DNA of 6,508 nucleotides from Promethearchaeota archaeon (GTDB lineage Archaea; Asgardarchaeota; Lokiarchaeia; Sigyniarchaeales; SOKP01). Position 1 is the stretch's first letter; each line of letters starts with the position of its first letter. This document shows, piece by piece, positions 1 through 4,661 of this stretch. The notes under the pieces are model-generated. The model did no database searches. It worked only from the letters and a program-made list of their open reading frames with translations, and was not told the DNA's origin. The position numbers and the translations under genes are program-made. The stretch covers positions 1-6,508 of the forward strand of contig JAUWHC010000159.1 in NCBI GenBank assembly GCA_030606095.1, given 5' to 3'.

Positions 1-774
1 CCTTCAGCTCCTGCTATGTTTTCGATGGCAGCAACTAGATGTTTTCACGAATTTGGCTGGACAAAAGAAGATTTAGCGCGTGTAGCTGTGAAGAACCACG
101 ATAACGGTTCTTACCATCCAAAAGCGCATTTTCGAAGTAAGATCACGATTGACCAAGTAATGAAAGCACCGATGATCGCTGACCCTCTCGGTCGCTTTGA
201 CTGCTGCGCGATGTCAGATGGCGCGGCTGCGTTAATATTGACTACACCAGAGCTTGCGGAAAGTTATGCTCACGCGGACGATTATATATTAGTTAAAGCA
301 AACGCTATATCGTGTAGAACTAACTTTCCATGGTATATTCCTTCTAACGGCCCTGGGGCGGATTTCACATCTTTTCCTGCGACCGTTAAAGCAGCCGAAT
401 ACGCATATAAAGAGGCAGGTATTACAAATCCAAGAAAGGAAATCGATTGCGCGGAGGTTCACGATTGTTTCACGATAACGGAGCTTATAAATTGCCAAGA
501 CTTACAATTCTGCGATCGTGGTATGGCTCCTGAGGAGCTAAAGAATGGAACGTTTAATTGGGATGGGGAGATTGCGGTTAATCCTTCTGGTGGACTAAAA
601 TCTTTTGGTCATCCAATTGGATCAACTGGTTGTAGAATGCTTCAAGAGATTACCAAGCAACTTCAAGGACGAGCTGAGGGGAGACAGGTTCCCGATGCGA
701 AGCTAGGTTTATGTCATAATCTCGGTGGAGCATTCGCCGTCTGTTCCGTCACAGTTTTAGGACAAAGAGATTAA
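1..774 (+). CDS. Thiolase-superfamily acetyl-CoA acetyltransferase, C-terminal part (5' end outside window)
   Basis: The frame is open from base 1 (P-S-A-P-A precede the first ATG at 16), so that ATG is internal and the true start lies upstream. About 257 residues are visible, roughly the last 60% of a family normally near 390-430 residues. Counting from the ATG codon at 16, seen motifs are the EVHDCFT block (147-153), NPSGG...FGHPIGSTG (189-205) with the catalytic His at 199, and CHNLGG (233-238) with the second catalytic Cys at 233. These match the thiolase C-terminal fold, which joins or cleaves acyl-CoA and acetyl-CoA in the cytoplasm. The nucleophilic Cys would be in the missing N-terminal half. 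The flavour is SCP2-thiolase/archaeal acetyl-CoA acetyltransferase, so either beta-oxidation-type or mevalonate-type use is possible; the neighbours visible here do not decide it. GC is visibly higher than in the rest of the window. It ends directly before a T-tract and its last codons lie in a 17-bp direct repeat. Confidence 0.92.
   Translation, partial: PSAPAMFSMAATRCFHEFGWTKEDLARVAVKNHDNGSYHPKAHFRSKITIDQVMKAPMIADPLGRFDCCAMSDGAAALILTTPELAESYAHADDYILVKANAISCRTNFPWYIPSNGPGADFTSFPATVKAAEYAYKEAGITNPRKEIDCAEVHDCFTITELINCQDLQFCDRGMAPEELKNGTFNWDGEIAVNPSGGLKSFGHPIGSTGCRMLQEITKQLQGRAEGRQVPDAKLGLCHNLGGAFAVCSVTVLGQRD
756..772 (+). repeat. 17-bp direct repeat, copy 1 (thiolase 3' end)
   Basis: The 17 bases TTTAGGACAAAGAGATT encode most of the last residues of the thiolase (L-G-Q-R-D, then the stop) and recur exactly at 4370-4386 in the same orientation. 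The word contains six G/C bases, which makes a chance repeat less likely in this AT-rich window, though not excluded. Each copy is followed by a stop codon and a T-rich terminator-like tract. Confidence 0.75.
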
Positions 775-780
775 ATTTAA

Positions 781-799
781 TTTTTTTTTTATTTTTTTT
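781..799 (+). terminator. Oligo-T terminator after thiolase gene
   Basis: Ten Ts, one A and eight Ts begin seven bases after the thiolase stop codon. Archaeal RNA polymerase terminates on such T-tracts without needing a hairpin. It separates the thiolase from the unrelated gene downstream. Confidence 0.75.
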
Positions 800-870
800 C
801 TATATTCATAATTCAATTCTTTCTGATTACATCTCAACTTTTCATTTTAGACACAATAAGTATTATATGG

Positions 871-878
871 TTATAAAA
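871..878 (+). promoter_or_regulatory. TATA box of the beta-propeller gene
   Basis: TTATAAAA has its centre about 25 nt before the ATG at 900. That spacing is what a leaderless archaeal transcript starting at or next to the ATG requires. The minus-strand gene at 2845 shows the same spacing. A second AT-rich box (TATTATAT, 861-868) lies just upstream and could serve instead. Confidence 0.45.
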
Positions 879-899
879 AAATTAGTAATATTGACTAAA

Positions 900-2324
900 A
901 TGAAAAAAATCGCTTGGAAAAGTCTTATTATATGCTTAATAATTAGCAGCATGATATCTAATATAGGAAATTTTCTTCAGAATTTTGAAGCGTATGATCA
1001 AAATTACCCGTTAGGTTTATCAAATTCCAATTCTTGGTCAAAAATCGTAAAAGATGGAGGAAGTCTCTTTGAGCCTTATTGTGAATTAGTTAATGGTTCT
1101 CTATATATTATCGGAAAGATGTCTTTAGAGGATAACCCCAATAAATACTTATATGTATCGAATTTTAATACATCAGGAATTAAAGAGTGGGAACTTTCTA
1201 TTAAATTAGACGATTATTGCTATATCTCTTACCTCTTTGACAATGATAATAATTTATTTATTTTAAATATAGATTATTCTTCATCTAAGATATTACTTAT
1301 AAAAATAAATTCTTCAGGGGCGCTTCTTTTTTCAAAGGAACTTAGTCTAGACCAATATATTAGCCATGCTTCTTTAATTTTAGGTGAAAATAATTCCCTG
1401 CTAATTTTCGGTCATTATTTTTATCCTTATCCTGGGAGATTATTTATAATGAAATTTAATAATGCTGACCAATTCTTATGGAACACTTCAATTTACCTCG
1501 ATGGTTATTCTCCTAATATCGTAAAAGATTCCGGATATAACATGTATCTTTATTTTAGCAACAATTCTATATTTAACTTGGCTAAAATTAATAGTTCAGG
1601 GGCTATAATATGGCAAATGGGTTTAGAAAATAAAATTCAACTATTAATGGTAGATTCTGATAATAATTTATTTATCATGGGAGACAAGAGTTATTCCACA
1701 GGATATATTCTTAAATTAAATAGTACTGGGAATCAAATCAAGGAGATTCTAATAGAAAATTTCAGAGCCTCTGATGGAGAAATTTGGTATTTGAATGATT
1801 TATATGATTTATTGGTATTTAATAAGTATTCTATGTCAATTTTATGTTATGATTTAAATTTAGATCTAAAATGGAGCTTTTCATTATCCGATAATATTTT
1901 TGCCCATTTTAATCTTCGGACCTATCTAGCTAAGGATTCACACGACAATGTTTACATCATCCAAAATAATGCGATAGGAAATATTAATTTAGTTAAAATT
2001 AGTAGTACAGGTGAATTTCTTTCAAGAATTATTTGGGGTGGTATTTTTTTTGTAACACCAAGATCTCTGGTTATAGATTTAGATAATAATATCTATTTTA
2101 TTTGTAATTGCGAAGATTATGATATTTGGAGAGTCCGTTATAGATACACCGTATTAGTTAAAAATCCTTTAAATGGGGGGACTCCTCCCAAACCCAGAAG
2201 AAGGGATTTGGACATACGCGACTATTTTCTCTTCAGCGTCGTAGGTATTGCATGTATAATTTCTCCAATAGCATTATTATCGATATTAAGAAGTAATAAG
2301 AAAAATAAGAAAAAAATTAGTTAA
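900..2324 (+). CDS. Secreted, membrane-anchored beta-propeller repeat protein
   Basis: I chose the ATG at 900 (474 residues) because it gives a typical signal peptide (MKKIAWK followed by a hydrophobic run) and sits about 25 nt after a TATA box. An in-frame ATG at 867 would add 11 residues, and residue numbers here count from that one. The body (about 58-425) holds seven or eight degenerate repeats of about 45-50 residues: a D/N-N-x-hydrophobic strand such as DNDNNLFI (125-132), DSDNNLFI (263-270) and DLDNNIYF (404-411), then I/L-K-I/L-N-S-S-G-x-x-x-W/F. This is the pattern of SBBP/PQQ-like beta-propellers, so one closed propeller outside the cell is likely. Eight N-x-S/T sequons suggest N-glycosylation. 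A Pro/Arg linker (about 437-446), one membrane helix (about 453-475) and a Lys-rich tail (478-484) anchor the C terminus with the tail inside. No enzyme motif is visible; ligand binding or a surface-layer/adhesion role is inference. Confidence 0.8.
   Translation: MKKIAWKSLIICLIISSMISNIGNFLQNFEAYDQNYPLGLSNSNSWSKIVKDGGSLFEPYCELVNGSLYIIGKMSLEDNPNKYLYVSNFNTSGIKEWELSIKLDDYCYISYLFDNDNNLFILNIDYSSSKILLIKINSSGALLFSKELSLDQYISHASLILGENNSLLIFGHYFYPYPGRLFIMKFNNADQFLWNTSIYLDGYSPNIVKDSGYNMYLYFSNNSIFNLAKINSSGAIIWQMGLENKIQLLMVDSDNNLFIMGDKSYSTGYILKLNSTGNQIKEILIENFRASDGEIWYLNDLYDLLVFNKYSMSILCYDLNLDLKWSFSLSDNIFAHFNLRTYLAKDSHDNVYIIQNNAIGNINLVKISSTGEFLSRIIWGGIFFVTPRSLVIDLDNNIYFICNCEDYDIWRVRYRYTVLVKNPLNGGTPPKPRRRDLDIRDYFLFSVVGIACIISPIALLSILRSNKKNKKKIS
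2301..2316 (-). terminator. Possible T-tract terminator for the minus-strand membrane protein gene
   Basis: Read on the minus strand, this stretch is two T-runs (seven and five) about 15-30 nt after the stop codon at 2330. It lies inside the 3' coding end of the convergent propeller gene, where it encodes the Lys-rich tail. The two transcripts would therefore overlap, or terminate inside each other's genes. Confidence 0.35.
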
Positions 2325-2329
2325 TTTGT

Positions 2330-2845
2330 TTAAAAAATGATTGCAGGCAAATAAGCTAAGAAACCAACGAGAAAAGAAATAACATTCGCAGAAAAGGTCT
2401 TTCTAAGTATAAACTTTGACGATATTTCTACATCTCCTAATCTTTGTAATTCCATTCTTAAAAGATACGATTCAATTAAAACAACTCCAATCTCTATGAG
2501 AAATATGTAAAACCAAAAGAATAGCAAGAAATATATATAGAAAAAATAGGCAAGGATTTGTGTTAGAGGAAAGGTAACAAGATTAATTCTTAAAAATAAT
2601 CCATAATGGCTTCTCGAGACAGACTCAAATCTATGTTTTTTAAAAAATTTTGAATTAAAATAAGCGTACTCTACCCGTGCCCCTATAAAAAACATGATTA
2701 TTAACAGGGGGACAGTAAAAAAGGGATTCTCAAACAATATATCAACTGATCTCACCACAACAGGATTTCCATAAACTTTCTGAGTAAATACAGAACACAA
2801 AAATACAAATATCCCTATAACTAAGAAGATTGATTTCCTTTTCAC
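2330..2845 (-). CDS. Small multi-pass membrane protein with signal peptide, unknown function
   Basis: The start is GTG at 2845: it is the first start after an upstream in-frame stop (2855-2857) and lies about 25 nt downstream of a TATA box. The 171-residue product opens with a signal-peptide-like segment (MKRK then hydrophobic 5-20, possible cleavage after V-Y-G at 26). Membrane helices follow at about 40-57, 88-107, 108-128 and 152-170. Acidic residues lie in or beside the helices (E59 in ARVEYAY, E118, E125), and the last helix begins with ANVISFLVGF. I do not recognise a named family. The layout resembles signal-peptide-bearing 4-TM proteins common in uncharacterised archaeal genomes, but that is an impression. 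It is convergent with the propeller gene (5 nt apart) and divergent from the antitoxin-like gene, sharing the 185-bp upstream region with it. No transporter or enzyme motif was seen. Confidence 0.75.
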   Translation of the reverse strand: MKRKSIFLVIGIFVFLCSVFTQKVYGNPVVVRSVDILFENPFFTVPLLIIMFFIGARVEYAYFNSKFFKKHRFESVSRSHYGLFLRINLVTFPLTQILAYFFYIYFLLFFWFYIFLIEIGVVLIESYLLRMELQRLGDVEISSKFILRKTFSANVISFLVGFLAYLPAIIF

Positions 2846-2866
2846 ATTAATAATTTAGACATGGAA

Positions 2867-2874
2867 ATTTAAAT
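2867..2874 (-). promoter_or_regulatory. TATA box of the minus-strand membrane protein gene
   Basis: ATTTAAAT, preceded on the minus strand by AGT, is centred about 25 nt upstream of the GTG at 2845. This matches a leaderless archaeal promoter. No Shine-Dalgarno sequence lies before the GTG. Confidence 0.5.
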
Positions 2875-2906
2875 ACTCATTGGTTCTCAAGTAATGCTTC
2901 CCAAAA

Positions 2907-2933
2907 TTGAATTATAATATCTTTTAAATTCAA
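2907..2933. repeat. 7-bp inverted repeat in the divergent promoter region
   Basis: TTGAATT (2907-2913) and AATTCAA (2927-2933) are perfect inverted copies separated by 13 bp. The repeat sits between the two divergent promoters, roughly 30 bp behind one TATA box and 40 bp behind the other. It could be a binding site for a dimeric regulator, but short AT-rich repeats also arise by chance here. Confidence 0.3.
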
Positions 2934-2958
2934 CAATCTTAGAATTATAAAAAACCTT

Positions 2959-2987
2959 AAAATATAAAATTATAAATTTAATATTTT
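2959..2987 (+). promoter_or_regulatory. Promoter of the antitoxin-like gene, inside a 29-bp imperfect palindrome
   Basis: AAAATAT (2959-2965) and ATATTTT (2981-2987) are perfect inverted arms. Including the interior, 12 of 14 base pairs of the dyad match around the centre at 2973. The TATA-like TATAAATT (2971-2978) occupies the middle, so a dimer bound here would block TBP. Ribbon-helix-helix antitoxins usually repress their own promoter through such palindromes (family knowledge), and one is encoded 44 bp downstream. AT-rich DNA makes partial dyads common, so the operator role is inference. Confidence 0.4.
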
Positions 2988-2998
2988 CTCTATAATTC

Positions 2999-3034
2999 AT
3001 GAAAGTTATTAGGACTATGAGTGATAATCAATGA
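2999..3034 (+). CDS. Possible 11-codon leader ORF overlapping the antitoxin-like gene
   Basis: ATG at 2999 reads M-K-V-I-R-T-M-S-D-N-Q and stops at TGA 3032-3034, overlapping the next gene's ATG as ATGA. The TATA box at 2971-2978 lies about 25 nt before this ATG, not before the ATG at 3031, so a leaderless transcript would begin here. It may serve for translational coupling or simply be non-coding leader. No homology can be judged at this length. Confidence 0.25.
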   Translation: MKVIRTMSDNQ

Positions 3035-3285
3035 CAACAATAACAATTGATGATGAGACAAAAGAAGAATTGCTTAAAGTAGCAGCTCATTTTCAAATTC
3101 AGAAAAAAGAAAAGATAGATTATAATACGACCATCAAATTTTTAATCAGTAACTATTTTATGAAAAAAGATAAGAAAGATAGAAGGAAATTTAGAAATGC
3201 ATGTGAAAAAGTTGAAAATATCGACGTTAATTCGGTATTGGACGAATTGTATTTAGAGAGGAAAAAGGATTACATTTCCTTTTAA
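3031..3285 (+). CDS. Ribbon-helix-helix antitoxin-like protein (VapB-type)
   Basis: The 84-residue product begins M-T-T-I-T-I-D-D-E-T-K-E-E-L, the beta-strand plus first helix of a ribbon-helix-helix DNA-binding domain. The second helix follows at about 31-45 (Y-N-T-T-I-K-F-L-I-S-N-Y). The remainder (46-84) is highly charged and ends V-L-D-E-L-Y-L-E-R-K-K-D-Y, like the toxin-wrapping tails of VapB-type antitoxins. The expected role is a dimeric repressor of its own promoter and a neutraliser of a partner toxin. Supporting context: a palindrome over the TATA box upstream and a very short ORF immediately downstream, where the toxin gene would normally sit. A weak GTGAT Shine-Dalgarno-like sequence ends 5 nt before the ATG. 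No intact PIN or other toxin is encoded in the window, so the toxin pairing is inference; it could also be a solitary regulator. Confidence 0.65.
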   Translation: MTTITIDDETKEELLKVAAHFQIQKKEKIDYNTTIKFLISNYFMKKDKKDRRKFRNACEKVENIDVNSVLDELYLERKKDYISF

Positions 3286-3290
3286 AAAAG

Positions 3291-3298
3291 TTTTTTTT
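3291..3298 (+). terminator. T8 tract between the antitoxin-like gene and the short ORF
   Basis: Eight Ts begin 5 nt after the antitoxin-like stop codon and just before the Shine-Dalgarno sequence of the next ORF. It may terminate or attenuate transcription, lowering expression of the downstream ORF relative to the first gene. Confidence 0.35.
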
Positions 3299-3301
3299 GA
3301 T

Positions 3302-3307
3302 GGAGGT
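3302..3307 (+). promoter_or_regulatory. Shine-Dalgarno sequence of the short ORF
   Basis: GGAGGT stands three bases before the ATG at 3311. It is the only strong Shine-Dalgarno sequence seen in the window, where other genes look leaderless. This is expected for the second gene of an operon and is the best evidence that the short ORF is, or was, translated. Confidence 0.5.
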
Positions 3308-3310
3308 ACC

Positions 3311-3421
3311 ATGATTGAATTATTATTATCAGGAGATGAATCTGAATTATTACATTATCTGGCTCAGCAAATCCATCCATTTCTTTTTAGTTTAGATAAT
3401 TTTATAGTTTGGTATGTATAA
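3311..3421 (+). CDS. Short ORF after the antitoxin-like gene, possibly a truncated partner gene
   Basis: The ORF encodes 36 residues (MIELLLSGDESELLHYLAQQ and 16 more), ending in F-S-L-D-N-F-I-V-W-Y-V before TAA. It has a good Shine-Dalgarno sequence and starts 25 nt after the antitoxin-like stop, the position of a toxin in a two-gene module. The first 34 codons look like ordinary soluble protein. The segment S-L-D-N-F-I-V faintly recalls the L-D-T-N-x-I start of a PIN domain, but one residue short and too far from the N terminus to rely on. After the stop the same frame continues about 30 codons of A/T-dominated, low-complexity sequence, so what follows is not a convincing missing half. I read it as the surviving 5' end of a broken gene; a genuine small protein cannot be excluded. 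Confidence 0.4.
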   Translation: MIELLLSGDESELLHYLAQQIHPFLFSLDNFIVWYV

Positions 3422-3526
3422 CTTCAGTTAGTTATCGATAAATTATCCCTAAGTAAATATTATATTTATTATCTTGAATTAATTATAATTATTATTAAAT
3501 TGATTGAGATATAAGTTATAAGTTGA
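3422..3526 (+). other. AT-rich junction with no gene seen
   Basis: This stretch is almost entirely A and T, especially from about 3455, with stops in all forward frames and no convincing start. It lies between an ORF that seems to lose its 3' end and one that seems to lose its 5' end. TATA-like words (ATATAAGT 3509-3516, TTATAAGT 3516-3523) occur at its right edge but point to no usable start codon. Confidence 0.45.
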
Positions 3527-4318
3527 TTATTAATTTTAAATAAGAATCAATATTGTGAGATAATTAAGAATCTAAAGCGAAATAAATTTAACAATATAGA
3601 AATTTCAGATAAAAAGATCAATTCCCTAAAGGCTGAAAATGGATGGCAAGGAGATGGTTCGGAGTTTGAATCGATTATTATTGATGAAATAAAAGGGTTA
3701 CAACCGAATTTATTGATACATCGAAGTACTCTGCATTATCTCATTAAAGATGTTATTATCTACAAGTTAAAATGCCGCAATACCCAAAATATTACGATTG
3801 AAAATTGTTCGATTTACAAACTTGATATTCAAGGTTGCTATAACATAACTCTTACAAATAATAGAATATTACACCATAAAATAATCTATACAAAAGGAAA
3901 TGTTTTTGTGGATAATGAATTGTCTCAAATTGAGAAACTTGAAGAGAAAGATTATAATACTATAACAAACCCTTTAAGTAGAAATTTGTCAAATCCTACG
4001 ATATGCTGTCTCTATTTTTTAGCCATATCGGCTTTTATATCTAGGACGAGTTTTTGGTTTATCGGATTTATACCAATTGCTTTACTTATATTGTTGAATT
4101 ATTTACACTACACGAGGATTACGAGAATAGAAGATAAAAAAGATAATTTTTATGTTAACAACACTGAACTTCAAAATAAGAATGCAGTTTTTAAAGAAAT
4201 CTTGGTGAATTATAAAGGCTTTAAGATAAATTGGTTTCAATATAATTTACTTGCGTTTATTGGTATAATGGTTGGTATTGTGATAACTTTATTACTAATT
4301 TTTGTCATCCTTAGTTGA
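3527..4318 (+). CDS. Beta-helix-like domain plus C-terminal membrane helices; 5' end unresolved
   Basis: The frame opens after the TGA at 3524-3526 and runs to TGA at 4316-4318. It has no ATG, GTG or TTG before TTG at 3713, yet the 62 codons before that read like protein, including N-G-W-Q-G-D-G-S-E. From TTG 3713 the product is 201 residues. Short strand repeats about 20 residues apart (C-R-N-T-Q-N-I-T-I-E-N-C at 21-32 and G-C-Y-N-I-T-L-T-N-N at 41-50) suggest a small right-handed beta-helix. Two adjacent helices (about 95-132), a soluble loop, and a third helix (about 176-200) follow, so the protein is membrane bound. No enzyme residues were recognised. Similar beta-helix/TM proteins seem frequent in Asgard archaea, which is recollection and not a search. 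Either an unusual start codon is used, translation begins at TTG 3713 inside the domain, or the gene has lost its 5' end. Confidence 0.55.
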   Translation, partial: LLILNKNQYCEIIKNLKRNKFNNIEISDKKINSLKAENGWQGDGSEFESIIIDEIKGLQPNLLIHRSTLHYLIKDVIIYKLKCRNTQNITIENCSIYKLDIQGCYNITLTNNRILHHKIIYTKGNVFVDNELSQIEKLEEKDYNTITNPLSRNLSNPTICCLYFLAISAFISRTSFWFIGFIPIALLILLNYLHYTRITRIEDKKDNFYVNNTELQNKNAVFKEILVNYKGFKINWFQYNLLAFIGIMVGIVITLLLIFVILS

Positions 4319-4369
4319 CTTAATAGTAATTGTGGAGAAGCAGGAAGTAGGATGTTATTGTTTTAAAGA

Positions 4370-4386
4370 TTTAGGACAAAGAGATT
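4370..4386 (+). repeat. 17-bp direct repeat, copy 2
   Basis: This is an exact copy of 756-772. In one frame it reads L-G-Q-R-D followed by L-F and a stop, almost the same ending as the thiolase, and T-runs begin 13 nt further on. With the first copy it brackets a 3.6-kb segment. Confidence 0.75.
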
Positions 4387-4398
4387 TATTCTGAATTA

Positions 4399-4423
4399 TT
4401 TTTTACCACTTTTTTATTTTTTT
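4399..4423 (+). terminator. T-rich terminator tracts, plus strand
   Basis: Three T-runs of six, six and seven bases lie 80-105 nt after the stop of the beta-helix/membrane gene and just after the second repeat copy. Archaeal T-tract termination is the natural reading. Confidence 0.5.
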
Positions 4424-4461
4424 AAATCATCAAACTATCATCTTACGAGGATCTTCGACCC

Positions 4462-4495
4462 CCAGCTCTAAAAGAATAAAAAAGCTTAAGAGTGG
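4462..4495 (+). ncRNA. Possible stem-loop (weak structured-RNA candidate)
   Basis: CCAGCTCT (4462-4469) can pair with AGAGTGG (4489-4495) through seven base pairs with one bulged G, enclosing a 19-nt A-rich loop. A T-tract at 4520-4537 could end a short plus-strand transcript. The patch is less AT-rich than its surroundings. There is no match to a known RNA class that I can name, so this is weak. Confidence 0.15.
4470..4483 (-). terminator. T-tract terminator for the permease/CPBP gene, minus strand
   Basis: Read on the minus strand this is six Ts, ATT, then C and four Ts, about 180 nt beyond the stop at 4662. It is the clearest T-tract available to the minus-strand gene. It also forms the loop of the possible stem at 4462-4495. 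Confidence 0.35.
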
Positions 4496-4661
4496 ATGAT
4501 CGACTTTGTTGTGTGAGAGTTTTTTTAAATTTTTTTTAATCTAAGGTTCCTATTCTTTCTAGTTGCTATAAGTTAAGTGGAAAAATCATCAGCACTAAAT
4601 TTAATTTTAATTCAACTTTCTAAATTTGCGAAATACTACTTTACCACATTAAAGACATAGT

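Larger units (their letters stand above)
4319..4661. other. Intergenic region between convergent genes
   Basis: No gene was found in these 343 bases. They hold the second copy of the 17-bp repeat (4370-4386), T-tracts on the plus strand (4399-4423 and 4520-4537), an A-rich tract that is a T-tract on the minus strand (4470-4483), and a possible stem-loop at 4462-4495 in a locally GC-richer patch. A short frame around the repeat reads K-D-L-G-Q-R-D-L-F then TGA (4392-4394), resembling a thiolase end, but the codons before it do not resemble thiolase. From 4540 to 4660 I see nothing notable. Confidence 0.6.

Noticed and set aside
289..498. Minus-strand open frame of 69 codons inside the thiolase gene
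   Set aside because: It lies wholly opposite well-conserved thiolase motifs, has no promoter or plausible domain, and is a shadow of the real gene.
1245..1675. 17-bp exact repeat GATAATAATTTATTTAT at 1245-1261 and 1659-1675
   Set aside because: Both copies encode the same strand of the propeller repeat (D-N-N-L-F-I), so it is explained by the protein's internal repeats and AT-rich codon use.
3641..3690. ATG at 3639 as the start of the beta-helix gene
   Set aside because: It is in a different frame and reaches a stop after about 16 codons.
4445..4475. tRNA T-arm-like sequence on the minus strand (GGGGGTCGAAGATCC)
   Set aside because: The T-stem does not pair correctly around the loop, and no acceptor, anticodon or D arm was found nearby.
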